Shown here piece after piece: positions 55,377 through 64,000 of a stretch of DNA of 64,000 bases. The notes under the pieces were generated by a model. That model saw nothing but the letters and a program-made list of their open reading frames with translations, did no database searches and was not told the origin of the DNA. Every line of letters starts with the position of its first letter. The stretch's first letter is position 1. The stretch spans positions 1 to 64,000 of the forward strand of contig UQAZ01000006.1 of assembly GCA_900539165.1 (NCBI GenBank), read 5' to 3'. A program made the position numbers and the translations under genes. This DNA comes from an uncultured Oscillospiraceae bacterium. GTDB taxonomy: Bacteria; Bacillota; Clostridia; Oscillospirales; Acutalibacteraceae.

Positions 55377-56465
55377 TCAATCCAAAATTATATCACAAAT
55401 CTTGTCCACATCATCAAGCGACAAATCCGCATAAAGCGGCAATGTAATAACCTTAAATGAAACATCATACGCCACAGGTGTTTCTGCCTTTGCGTCATGC
55501 TTGTCCTTATAGCAATCAAAAGCATTCGTAATCGGATAAAAATATTTTCTTGCAACAATGTCGTGTTCTTTAAGCTTTTCGCAAATTTCATCACGAGTAT
55601 ATTTATATCCGTCAAAGACTACAGGAAAATACGCATAATTACTCTGAACATTTTCCTGCACAGCGTTAAGTTTAATACCGTCAATTCCCGAAAGACGCTC
55701 TCTGTATCTCTCAACCACAGCCTTGCGCTTTGCTATTTCTGCATCAAGATGGCGAAGATTGCATATGCCCATAGACGCTGCAAATTCATTCATCTTTGCA
55801 TTTGCACCGACAGCATCCACAGTTTCAGGTCCTCTGATTCCAAAATTCTTCAGTCGATACAAATCAAGTCCGTACTCATCATTATGAAAACATACAGCTC
55901 CGCCCTCAATGCTGTGAAAAACCTTTGTGGCGTGGAAACTGAACATAGAAGCATCACCGAAATTGCCCACTCCGACACCGTTATATTTTACTGCAAAAGC
56001 ATGAGCCGCATCGTATATTACTTTCAAATTATGTTTTTTGGCAATCCTGTCGATAGCCTCAACATCGCATATGTTACCATACACATGCACCGGAATAATC
56101 GCACATGTTTTATCTGTTATAAGAGCTTCAATTTTATTTACGTCAATAGTATATGTATTCGCATCAATGTCGCAAAATACGGGAGTTAAGCCGTTTCTCA
56201 CAATCGCATGCGTTGTAGACGCAAATGTAAAAGGCGAAGTAATAACCTCTCCTGTCAAATTCATAGCTTGTATAGCCATTTCGAGTGCCATGTGACCATT
56301 ACTGAACAAATCAATATGGCTGACGCCCAAATAATCAATCAAATCAGCTTGAAACTGCTTGTGCTTAACCCCCATATTGGTAAGCCACCTGCTGTCCCAT
56401 AAGCCCCTTATTTCTTCACAATACTCCTCAAACTCCGGCATTGAGGAACGAGTAACATTAATCAT
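55377..56465 (-). CDS. DegT/DnrJ/EryC1 family sugar aminotransferase
   Basis: A 362-residue PLP enzyme that aminates a nucleotide-linked keto-sugar. The PLP lysine lies in FHATKVFHSIEGGAV near residue 182. VIYDAAHAFAV carries the PLP-contacting Asp and GDASMFSF precedes the Lys. The opening SMPEFEEYCEEIRGLWDSRW is like FdtB/QdtB-type 3-amino sugar enzymes. ATG at 56465 fits the AAGGG ribosome site better than a TTG at 56474. Its 3' end is duplicated at 52353-52418. It lies between an ATP-grasp gene and the acylation genes. Confidence 0.93.
   Translation of the reverse strand: MINVTRSSMPEFEEYCEEIRGLWDSRWLTNMGVKHKQFQADLIDYLGVSHIDLFSNGHMALEMAIQAMNLTGEVITSPFTFASTTHAIVRNGLTPVFCDIDANTYTIDVNKIEALITDKTCAIIPVHVYGNICDVEAIDRIAKKHNLKVIYDAAHAFAVKYNGVGVGNFGDASMFSFHATKVFHSIEGGAVCFHNDEYGLDLYRLKNFGIRGPETVDAVGANAKMNEFAASMGICNLRHLDAEIAKRKAVVERYRERLSGIDGIKLNAVQENVQSNYAYFPVVFDGYKYTRDEICEKLKEHDIVARKYFYPITNAFDCYKDKHDAKAETPVAYDVSFKVITLPLYADLSLDDVDKICDIILD
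55381..55446 (-). repeat. 66-bp direct repeat, copy B
   Basis: The counterpart of 52353-52418, inside the 3' end of the intact aminotransferase gene. One mismatch in 66 bases. Confidence 0.9.
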
Positions 56466-56479
56466 AACTGCCAATTCCC

Positions 56480-57694
56480 TTACTGATAATTAGGATAATC
56501 AAATAGCATTGAATTCCCGTTTTCATCATATACTTCTATCAAATTAGAAACTTCTTCAATGCGACTATTCAATTCATTTTTATCTTTTCCAAAAATAAAT
56601 ATTCTACAAATACTTTGAGCATAATAACCAGCCTTAGTCATTTTATCCCCTTCAAAATAATATTGATAGAAGTCAAATACATACGGAAGAGATTTTATTT
56701 CTTCAATTCCACTTATTTTGGATATACTGCCGTTTTTAATTCCAATACTTATTGTTGCATAAAATTTTTTATAAGGCTTATCAAGCGAAGATATATCATC
56801 GCCAAATTTTCCAGATAAAGCAAACTGCATGTAGCATCCTATAATATCTACATTTTTTTCTCTTTCAACAGATTTATAATCCATACTTCCACCAAGTCTA
56901 AAATTTGTGTCAATAATATATGGAATACCGTCCTCAACAATGCCTTGAAATAAACAAGTTCCATTTTTAACACCCAGTGTCGTAAACATTTTATATAAAG
57001 GTTCATACAAATACTCTTTTAATAATGTTTCGTTTTTTGAAGGATAAATGTCAACATACGGTTGTTCCGGATGATTGTTATGTGAAGGATAAAAGATCCT
57101 ATCTTTTGTATACGGAATATAATATTTACCATCTTGAAAACACATATCAAATTGAAAAAAATCTCCGACCAAAAACTTCTCACAAATAATATCACCGGAT
57201 ATAGATGAATTCTTTGCAAAATCCATCGCCTCATTCAGTTCTTGTCTTGTGTTGCAAATACTAATTCCTTCTGATCCTGCCGCATCTACAGGCTTTACAA
57301 TTATAGGAAATTTAATATCGTTATTAAATTCAGGAACAGACGGAACACCAAAATTCTTTGAATAATGCTTAAAGTTTTGCTTATTCATAATTATCTCCCA
57401 TTGTTTTGGAGTACAATAGTATGAATAATTTAATTGGGAAATGTAATCAATCGATTTTCTAATTACCAATTCACCCGTACAAGAAAAAATTCCGTCAATT
57501 GCTTTTTCCTTTAATAAATTTGGCATAATAGTAGAATCGGTGCAGTCGACAAAACATTGCTCGTCAGAAATTTTATGAATCTCTGCTTCAGTATCATAAC
57601 CAAATGAAACTAAAATAATTTCATTTTCTTCGGCATATTTCTTTATTTCTCGTGTTAGATTATTTCCACCAAATATAGCAAGCCTTTTTTTCAT
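56480..57694 (-). CDS. ATP-grasp domain protein
   Basis: A 404-residue ATP-grasp ligase-like protein of the carbamoyl-phosphate synthase/PurK type. An N-terminal Rossmann-like part (RLAIFGGNNLTREIKKYAEE) is followed by the ATP-grasp fold (FPIIVKPVDAAGSEGISIC for the P-loop lysine, and IPYIIDTNFRLGGSMDY for the Mg-binding acidic and Asn residues). Such enzymes join a carboxylate to an amine. Next to a sugar aminotransferase and WbqC it may add an amino acid or similar acid to an amino sugar (inference). It ends 14 bases before the aminotransferase start. Confidence 0.88.
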   Translation of the reverse strand: MKKRLAIFGGNNLTREIKKYAEENEIILVSFGYDTEAEIHKISDEQCFVDCTDSTIMPNLLKEKAIDGIFSCTGELVIRKSIDYISQLNYSYYCTPKQWEIIMNKQNFKHYSKNFGVPSVPEFNNDIKFPIIVKPVDAAGSEGISICNTRQELNEAMDFAKNSSISGDIICEKFLVGDFFQFDMCFQDGKYYIPYTKDRIFYPSHNNHPEQPYVDIYPSKNETLLKEYLYEPLYKMFTTLGVKNGTCLFQGIVEDGIPYIIDTNFRLGGSMDYKSVEREKNVDIIGCYMQFALSGKFGDDISSLDKPYKKFYATISIGIKNGSISKISGIEEIKSLPYVFDFYQYYFEGDKMTKAGYYAQSICRIFIFGKDKNELNSRIEEVSNLIEVYDENGNSMLFDYPNYQ

Positions 57695-57851
57695 TCAAAG
57701 TCTCCCTTTCATATTTTTCAAATACCTTTAGCAAGCAAAATGTTGCTCTTTTTTAACACAGTAATTTTAACAAAAACAATCATATAAGTTAAGTTCATTG
57801 ACGCTGTATATTTATCAATTAAAAACATAAACGATGCTTATTGTTCATATA

Positions 57852-58550
57852 CTAAACTAAAGTATATTTATTTAAAAATCCATCAATTTCAGAAATCGAG
57901 CAATTCATCAATACATCTATTATTGATAAATTTGGTTGAAATTCGTCACAAATTTGCTTGTATTTAATTTCTCCTGATTCCAAAAAATATAAATTAATAT
58001 TATTTTCCTTAAACAATGATTTTGAATATAAATCCATCCCGCCTATTGCATTTATATATTCTGTTGCACCTATTTTTTTGCATATTGCAAGGATTCTATC
58101 TTGCCCTTTCAAATTTCTATCTATATCAATTTGCGAAGACAAAACGAATTTTGTTTTAATTCCCAAATAATTTGCCATCACTTCAAAAGAGTTTTTTATA
58201 AATAAGGATAACTTTTCCTCTGGACAATTCATTATATCTGTGAATAATGGATAAACCTCAGCAAAATTAGGGGATTTTTTATAAGCCAATTCTATTGTTT
58301 TAATTGTTTTACTAATAATTTTTCTATCCTTGTTTACATTAATTTCATTTATATGTTTGTTTTGACTTTTTCCAAGAACGGGTAAATTCAAATAAGTAAT
58401 CTGTCCGTTTACAATAATCCTATTTCTATCAATCCATCCTCTATTAATATAATTTACATCGTCAAAAATTACATATGTATCAACTAAATTCATTAATTGC
58501 CAATATCCAATATATGGAAAAAAATATGGCTGCATAATTCCTACTTTCAT
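57852..58550 (-). CDS. WbqC-like family protein
   Basis: A 232-residue WbqC-like protein, a family found in O-antigen and capsule clusters, with no settled reaction. The start MKVGIMQPYFFPYIGYWQLM and the FDDVNYINRGWIDRNRI motif are diagnostic. AIGGMDLYSK and INLYFLESGEIKY follow. Members are often beside sugar aminotransferases and are thought to help attach amino acid or acyl groups to amino sugars. The ribosome site is weak. Confidence 0.92.
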   Translation of the reverse strand: MKVGIMQPYFFPYIGYWQLMNLVDTYVIFDDVNYINRGWIDRNRIIVNGQITYLNLPVLGKSQNKHINEINVNKDRKIISKTIKTIELAYKKSPNFAEVYPLFTDIMNCPEEKLSLFIKNSFEVMANYLGIKTKFVLSSQIDIDRNLKGQDRILAICKKIGATEYINAIGGMDLYSKSLFKENNINLYFLESGEIKYKQICDEFQPNLSIIDVLMNCSISEIDGFLNKYTLV

Positions 58551-58627
58551 TTTCTTAAAACAGTTTTATATTAAAACTACTTGTCCTTTCTTTACTTAAA
58601 TAACTAAACCATACTTAAGAAAGCATC

Positions 58628-60088
58628 TCAAATTTTCTTAAATATCTTATTTAGAGTCGGTTTGATCATATTCAAAACATAAGTAAATGATTCAAGCTTA
58701 AGTAATGCTGATAAACCGATATAAATCATTGCACCAAGAGGCACTTGAATAATCAATGTAAGCCAGTTATTTAGATGCAAGAGGTTTACACAATATACAC
58801 AGCAGCCCATAAACGCAGCTAAGCCAATGCCTGGCAATATGTCTTTTAATTGTTCAGCATAGCTATAATTCATTAATTTTTTGTTTGGCCAAGAATTAAT
58901 AATTTGACACAATACGCTTGTAACCAACAAACTGTATGCCATAGCCATTACGCTTATTTTGAATGTAACAAGAACTGCTATTAACCCGACTACTTTCTTA
59001 AGTATTTCAAGCTTTAAGAACAGGTCGCTCCGCCCCAGAGCTTTTATTGCATTAAGGTTAGCCGTGTGGACCGGATAGAACATATATGTAATGCAAAATA
59101 TCACCATAAACGGATACGATGGAAGCCATTTATCAGTTAAAAGAATAGAAATAACAGCTTGTCCGCAAGCAGCCAATCCCATCAACAACGGTGCCATAAC
59201 ATAAGTGCTTGTTTTCATAGCTCGCCTCGTCATTCCTTTAACAGTTTCAACCGAATCCTGCACGCTGGACATTGACGGCAACAGCACACTGTCAATAGAA
59301 CTATTTACATTATTAATTATAACACTCGGAAAATTATTCGCTTTGTTATAATATCCTAAATCGGCAGAAGAATAAACCTTTCCGATGATAAGACTTCTAA
59401 GTTGGTTGTATCCATTATCAAGCAACGCTGATAATAATATTTTCCAACCATATGAAAAAAGCCCATTAAGTCTCTTAAGCGAGAACATTTTTTTAGGTCT
59501 CCATTTTACTGTAAGCCACAAAATGCAAGTGTCGATTATATTATTACTTAAGCCTTGACCTATAATTGCCCATGCTCCATAGCCCTTATATGCCAAAAAA
59601 ATGCCGAAAAATGCAGAAAAAATTGTTCCGCCTAAGGTTGAAAAGAAAAATCTTTTGAACAGCATATGCTTTGAAACATATGCACCTTGAATAGACCTGA
59701 CTCCAGAAATGACAATAGATAAGCTTAACACTCTTACTAATGGTATTAATTCTGCATTATTATAGAATTCTGCAATCAGAGGCGCACAAAAGAACATAAG
59801 TGCATAAAGTGACAAGCACATAAAAATGTTAAAATAGAAAACAGAGGAATAATCGAGGTCATCCGCATCTTTTTTTTGAATTAAAGCACTACCCATACCG
59901 CTATCTATAAATACCGAAACTATGCCGGTAAATACAGTTATTAATGCAACAGTGCCGTATGCCTCAGGTGCAAGCAATCGAGCAAGCACAATCGAAACAA
60001 CAAACTGTACCCCTTGTGCGCCGCACCGCTCGGCAAATCGCCATATGAAACCACCAATGGTTTGTTTTTTTAATGATTGTTCAGGCAT
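58628..60088 (-). CDS. Wzx-type polysaccharide flippase
   Basis: A 486-residue membrane protein with 12-14 helices of the polysaccharide transporter branch of the MOP superfamily (WzxC-like). The opening KKQTIGGFIWRFAERCGAQG and VLARLLAPEAYGTVALI are typical. It should flip a lipid-linked repeat unit across the membrane. Its start overlaps the end of the GT2 gene by 8 bases. Confidence 0.93.
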   Translation of the reverse strand: MPEQSLKKQTIGGFIWRFAERCGAQGVQFVVSIVLARLLAPEAYGTVALITVFTGIVSVFIDSGMGSALIQKKDADDLDYSSVFYFNIFMCLSLYALMFFCAPLIAEFYNNAELIPLVRVLSLSIVISGVRSIQGAYVSKHMLFKRFFFSTLGGTIFSAFFGIFLAYKGYGAWAIIGQGLSNNIIDTCILWLTVKWRPKKMFSLKRLNGLFSYGWKILLSALLDNGYNQLRSLIIGKVYSSADLGYYNKANNFPSVIINNVNSSIDSVLLPSMSSVQDSVETVKGMTRRAMKTSTYVMAPLLMGLAACGQAVISILLTDKWLPSYPFMVIFCITYMFYPVHTANLNAIKALGRSDLFLKLEILKKVVGLIAVLVTFKISVMAMAYSLLVTSVLCQIINSWPNKKLMNYSYAEQLKDILPGIGLAAFMGCCVYCVNLLHLNNWLTLIIQVPLGAMIYIGLSALLKLESFTYVLNMIKPTLNKIFKKI

Positions 60089-61058
60089 TGTTTTTATCCT
60101 TTGATTTTTTGTATAATTTCATTATATGAGGAAAATAGGCATTGAGAACGACAAAGATCTTTTCTTTGTTTGACAGCTTGTTAAAAAATGGTCTGTATTT
60201 CTTTTTTAATGATTCTTTTGAATTATTTTCATATAATGAGACTTTGAATAACAATTCATTTTTAATTTCTTGTATTTGTTTTGAATATTTATAATCAATA
60301 TATTTATCATATGAAACGTATAAATCAAACATTTTATTTAATTGAGTGATCAATTTTGAACGATTATTTAATAAAGAATTTGTCCAGCTGCCAACTGAAT
60401 TATTCCTATAGCAAGACATCACTTCATCAACAAAATACAAATTTCCTCTTGAAATGCAATATAAAATCATCGGAACATCTCCGACATCACTATTTGCCCA
60501 AAAATCGGGTTTGTTTTTATAATCAAACAAGGACATTTTAATAAAATAAGAGCTAGTCTGAAAAGGATGTCCTAATTTAATAATCAAATTTAGATATTCT
60601 TCACAATTGAATATATTTTTTTCAAAATTATAGGTCGGACGATAGCTTTTTAACGAAACTCCATCCTCAGAAATATTCTCAAATCTATGAACACAAATAG
60701 AACAATCCGGATTGCTTTCCATAACATCAAATTGCTTTTGTAATTTATTTTCATCACACCAATAATCATCGCCTTCACAAAACGCAAGATACTTACCTCT
60801 GATAAGAGGATATAAACTCTGACTAACTTTAATACCTTTAGAATATTGATTTTCAGTTTGATAAATCGGCTTAATTATATCAGGATATTTCTTTTCGTAC
60901 TCTCTAATAATATCTGCCGAACCATCAGTTGACGCATCATCATGAATAAGCACTTCAAACTTAAAGTTCGTTTTTTGCATAACGAATCCGTCAAGGCATT
61001 TTCTTAAATATTTTTCATGATTATATACAGTGCATATAACACTTACCATTATTTCCAT
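60081..61058 (-). CDS. Family 2 glycosyltransferase
   Basis: A 325-residue GT-A fold enzyme. The start VSVICTVYNHEKYLRKCLDG and the VLIHDDASTDGS nucleotide-binding segment are typical, and the metal-binding acidic motif is CEGDDYW near residue 97. It transfers a sugar from a nucleotide donor to a growing repeat unit. Sugar and linkage cannot be read. It starts 6 bases after the adjacent GT4 gene ends. Confidence 0.93.
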   Translation of the reverse strand: MEIMVSVICTVYNHEKYLRKCLDGFVMQKTNFKFEVLIHDDASTDGSADIIREYEKKYPDIIKPIYQTENQYSKGIKVSQSLYPLIRGKYLAFCEGDDYWCDENKLQKQFDVMESNPDCSICVHRFENISEDGVSLKSYRPTYNFEKNIFNCEEYLNLIIKLGHPFQTSSYFIKMSLFDYKNKPDFWANSDVGDVPMILYCISRGNLYFVDEVMSCYRNNSVGSWTNSLLNNRSKLITQLNKMFDLYVSYDKYIDYKYSKQIQEIKNELLFKVSLYENNSKESLKKKYRPFFNKLSNKEKIFVVLNAYFPHIMKLYKKSKDKNNA

Positions 61059-61064
61059 ATATCT

Positions 61065-62177
61065 CTATTTTCCTAACTTTTTTATATTCTTAAAAATCGA
61101 ATCGACAAAAGACTCCACTGAATTATTTACAATAGTGCCATTTTTATAATTCTCAAATTGTTCTCTAGCTCCGGAAAAATCAGTAGAAATAATAATTTTA
61201 TTAAACAATTTGGCTTCGGCTAAAGTTAAACAATATCCTTCGTGAATTGATGGTTGAACATAAATATCACAATCTTTATAGTATGGATACGGATTCATTC
61301 TTAATCCTAAAAAGACCAGATGTTGTTCCAGTCCCATAGATTTAATTTCAGTAGCTATCTCATCTTTCAAATTTCCTTCGCCAATCAAATACCATCTAAA
61401 ATTGATATTTTGTTTGCATAATTCATTTATAACCTTAGGTATAATATCTTGTCCCTTTTCTTTACTTAATCTACCTACTGTAAGAATTCGTACACCGTCA
61501 AAATCATCATTAAAAGATTCACCGACATCAGCAAGACTTTTACACAACTCTGCTGACACAACATTATATTTTACTTCTGTAAAATTTCTTATTTCGGGTA
61601 CCGCTTTTAATAAATGTGTCTTTGCAGATTCAGACACAACATAAACTTTATTAAATTTAGAATATACTTTATTTGCAAATTTCTTATCAAAACATATCTT
61701 ATCCACATCAAAGTGAATCCATTGAACCTTTATATTAGCTTTCACCTTGCTAATTATATATTGAGAAATAAAGTCCATCGGTCCGGCATATGCAACCGCA
61801 ACATCATAGTTCCCTAAATCAGGACTAAATTTATTAACAACGCTTCTAATATAAAAATAGCTATTATTAAATACTTTCGATATAATATAACTAACAAGTA
61901 TTTTAAAAGTTTTAATTATTTTTTTTTCTTTCAAATAATGTTTTATGATATCTTTCGGGGAGTCATGAATCAAAAATCTTTTGCCGGAGTATTGATTCAA
62001 TTCTTTCACTGTAACATTGTCAAAATTTTCAAGAGTTTCTAAATAACCTCCACTTTTTTCTAACAGCAAAACAGTGATTTCATATTCGAAACTTGGCATT
62101 TCATGTATAAGATTAATTAAAGATTTTTCAGTGCCGCCAACATTCATATTAATAGCCATAAACAATACTTTTTTCAT
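61065..62177 (-). CDS. Family 4 glycosyltransferase
   Basis: A 370-residue GT-B fold enzyme. The N-terminal INMNVGGTEKSLINLIHEM loop and the C-terminal TVGRLSKEKGQDI and IYVQPSIHEGYCLTLAEAK (E-x7-E motif) are diagnostic of GT4. Its ATG overlaps the stop of the neighbouring GT4 gene (4 bases). The substrate is unknown. Confidence 0.94.
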   Translation of the reverse strand: MKKVLFMAINMNVGGTEKSLINLIHEMPSFEYEITVLLLEKSGGYLETLENFDNVTVKELNQYSGKRFLIHDSPKDIIKHYLKEKKIIKTFKILVSYIISKVFNNSYFYIRSVVNKFSPDLGNYDVAVAYAGPMDFISQYIISKVKANIKVQWIHFDVDKICFDKKFANKVYSKFNKVYVVSESAKTHLLKAVPEIRNFTEVKYNVVSAELCKSLADVGESFNDDFDGVRILTVGRLSKEKGQDIIPKVINELCKQNINFRWYLIGEGNLKDEIATEIKSMGLEQHLVFLGLRMNPYPYYKDCDIYVQPSIHEGYCLTLAEAKLFNKIIISTDFSGAREQFENYKNGTIVNNSVESFVDSIFKNIKKLGK

Positions 62178-63370
62178 AAATTACTGTCTCCAAATAAACT
62201 ATACACTTTTTCTATTTCCTCGGTATTTCCTTTCTTTTCGGTTTTTAGATATTCAATAACCGATTTTCTAAACTCTTCGTCATCAATCATTCTTTCAATT
62301 CCCGCAACAATCGCTTGTGCATTCATATCAACAACAAGACCGTTTTTTTCTTGAATCATTTGATTGTAAACGCATTCAAAATTGGTTGTAACACAAGGCT
62401 TGTTTAATATTCTTGCCTCGGCAAGAGTCAAACAAAATCCCTCAGAACGAGATGTTTGAACATATATATCAGCTGCATTCATATACTTATACGGATTAGA
62501 CTGTGCACCCAAAAGAATAAATCTGTCTTCCAGTTTACTATCCTTAATTTTCTTTTCAAGATTAATCCTTTCGGGTCCTTCACCTACAGCAAACCAATGC
62601 ACATCGTAACCCTTATCAATAAGAATTTTACATGCATCAATAGCCATATCATAGCCTTTATAATCATTATATCTTCCGACTGTGACAATTTTTTTACCGC
62701 TATAATTATCAAGGAGATTCTCCGAATTTGCCATTTTTTTTATTAATTCAGCATTATTAACATCGTAAATCGCTATACATTTGTCAACGTATTCAGGGAA
62801 AACACGCTTCATTTTTTCGTTTTGGCTGTCAGAAACAGAAACAATATAATCAATTTTAGAAAAATTAACCAAATCGTCTTCTCGCCTATGGCCAACTGCT
62901 TCATAATCAGCATTAATCCACACTGCTTTCTTCTTTGCTTCTACTCTATTAGAAACATACTTTACAGGCAGACCCTGACCCCAACCTATTGCCAAATCGT
63001 ATTTCCTGTCAAGTTGTTCAAATGCGTTTTTACAATTTCGCCAATAAACTTCAGCTTCATGCGAACTATTTTTGGATTCTTTATTTTTTCTTAACGCTTT
63101 TGCGAGCCTTAATCTTGTAAACAGAAACCGTAGATTTAGTGTTTTTATTTGTTCTTTTAATGACATGTTGCAAAACTGATTGAATTTCGGAAGTGGTAAA
63201 ACATGCACTCTTTCATCAAGCAATTCTTCAAAAAATCCGCCACTTCTAAATAATAACAAATCGATTTCGTAATTCGAATAATCAAATAAGGATAATAAAG
63301 AGACTAAACTTTTTTCAGCTCCGCCACAGTCCAATGAATTAATAACAAATAAAACGCTTTTTTTCTGCAT
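62174..63370 (-). CDS. Family 4 glycosyltransferase
   Basis: A 398-residue GT-B enzyme related to its neighbour. It has FVINSLDCGGAEKSLVSLL at the start, VTVGRYNDYKGYDMAI in the second half and IYVQTSRSEGFCLTLAEAR with the catalytic E-x7-E. The two GT4 proteins share motifs but differ overall, so they probably add different sugars. It shares one base with the stop of the upstream pyruvyltransferase gene (TAATG). Confidence 0.94.
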   Translation of the reverse strand: MQKKSVLFVINSLDCGGAEKSLVSLLSLFDYSNYEIDLLLFRSGGFFEELLDERVHVLPLPKFNQFCNMSLKEQIKTLNLRFLFTRLRLAKALRKNKESKNSSHEAEVYWRNCKNAFEQLDRKYDLAIGWGQGLPVKYVSNRVEAKKKAVWINADYEAVGHRREDDLVNFSKIDYIVSVSDSQNEKMKRVFPEYVDKCIAIYDVNNAELIKKMANSENLLDNYSGKKIVTVGRYNDYKGYDMAIDACKILIDKGYDVHWFAVGEGPERINLEKKIKDSKLEDRFILLGAQSNPYKYMNAADIYVQTSRSEGFCLTLAEARILNKPCVTTNFECVYNQMIQEKNGLVVDMNAQAIVAGIERMIDDEEFRKSVIEYLKTEKKGNTEEIEKVYSLFGDSNL

Positions 63371-64000
63371 TACTTACTTTTCTCCAAAACTTTATCTAAA
63401 AATTGTTTAGATTTTTTTATTTCATTTTCGACATTTGGTCTTATGTTTTCATAATTAATATCTTCAAAATCTCTATACTTTTCCGTGAATCTATCATTAA
63501 TACAAAAAGTATCAAGAAGATCTGCCATTCGAGAATTAATACTCTCCTGTCTCTTAATTACAGCAAATTGCTTTTCATAAATAACGGAAAAAGCAGTGGC
63601 ATGAAAACTGTTAGAAACAACAAAATCTACATTTTTAATAAGTGATAAAAATACATCCGGTCCATAATCTTCAAAACATTTATCACAATAATCACTATTA
63701 TATAAAGAATAAATCTTAACTTTATGCTCCTTTGCATACTGTAAGGAAAAAGACTTCACGCTATCGGAATTTTCAAAATCATATACAAGAATGTACTTGT
63801 CGTCAAATTCCATTTTGCTTTCTACACAATCCCATTCTTCTCTGCTTAACAAAAACACAGGATCAAGTACGACACAAGCATCTTTAATTCCTAAATCATC
63901 TAAGATTTTCAGTGCTGATTTTTCTCTAACCGAAACATAATCTATGCTTTCAATAAAAGCCTTAGTTTGATTTTTCAACTCATCGGGAATTTCCGATACA
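63370..64000 (-). CDS. Polysaccharide pyruvyltransferase family protein (cut by window edge)
   Basis: The C-terminal part (about 209 codons to the edge) of a polysaccharide pyruvyl transferase-family protein. The frame stays open to the window end (SEIPDELKNQTKAF upstream of 63978). Family features are YVSVREKSALKILDDLGI, VVLDPVFLLSREEW and DFVVSNSFHATAFSVIYEK near the end. These enzymes add ketal-linked pyruvate to a surface glycan sugar. Its N-terminus lies beyond the window. Confidence 0.85.
   Translation of the reverse strand, partial: VSEIPDELKNQTKAFIESIDYVSVREKSALKILDDLGIKDACVVLDPVFLLSREEWDCVESKMEFDDKYILVYDFENSDSVKSFSLQYAKEHKVKIYSLYNSDYCDKCFEDYGPDVFLSLIKNVDFVVSNSFHATAFSVIYEKQFAVIKRQESINSRMADLLDTFCINDRFTEKYRDFEDINYENIRPNVENEIKKSKQFLDKVLEKSK

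Overview
The window comes from a low-to-medium GC Gram-positive anaerobe. A gut member of Clostridia in the Ruminococcaceae/Oscillospirales area is the best guess. This is inferred from the str and rpoBC operon layout, DnaD/DnaC-type primosome genes, a long-form ribosome hibernation factor, pyruvate formate-lyase with an FNR-like regulator, QueT, host-glycan hydrolases (GH29, GH95, GH5) and the lack of any outer-membrane gene. No rRNA, tRNA, CRISPR array, transposase or phage gene was seen.

Layout. 1-11120 (minus): rpoB-rpoC-rpsL-rpsG-fusA-tuf, with tuf cut by the window edge. 11484-18892 (plus): peptide-binding lipoprotein, VanZ-like protein, nagB, a membrane-anchored unknown, metG, a short CDF transporter and a metallophosphoesterase. 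18957-24552 is mixed: PH-like membrane protein, RluA-type pseudouridine synthase, GH29 fucosidase, iron alcohol dehydrogenase, AlkD-like repair protein and YbaK-type editing protein. 24659-28492 (minus): pflA, pflB and a Crp/Fnr regulator, with a textbook FNR box placed for class II activation ahead of pflB. 28620-36175: CMK-like kinase and LOG protein, galT and a PHP phosphatase, DnaC/DnaD helicase-loading genes, GDPD and a nitroreductase. 36322-47660 (mostly plus): small KKKA-tailed membrane protein, patatin, NifX-like protein, preQ1-riboswitch-controlled queT, GH95 lipoprotein, DUF421 protein, hpf, an unassigned structured RNA, GH5, tex and an MFS transporter. 47703-48629 is a lipase-like hydrolase.

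48781 to the right edge (minus) ends in a surface-polysaccharide locus read from right to left: pyruvyltransferase-like protein (cut), two GT4 and one GT2 glycosyltransferases, Wzx-type flippase, WbqC-like protein, ATP-grasp protein, DegT sugar aminotransferase, MBOAT O-acyltransferase with an SGNH-like partner, and two acyltransferase-3 proteins. It probably builds and exports a repeat unit with an amino sugar, possibly amino-acid-substituted, and several O-acyl or pyruvyl decorations.

The most unusual points are in three places. (1) An apparent ~150-nt structured RNA lies between hpf and the GH5 gene. (2) The acylation end of the polysaccharide locus has one acyltransferase out of frame at an A8 run, its neighbour with a G7 run near the start, and a MBOAT/SGNH cassette flanked by 66-bp direct repeats and two gene fragments. 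(3) Several regulatory sites are clear: a preQ1-type riboswitch, an FNR-dependent pfl promoter and an apparently leaderless pseudouridine synthase mRNA. All identifications come from reading motifs by eye; no database search was run.
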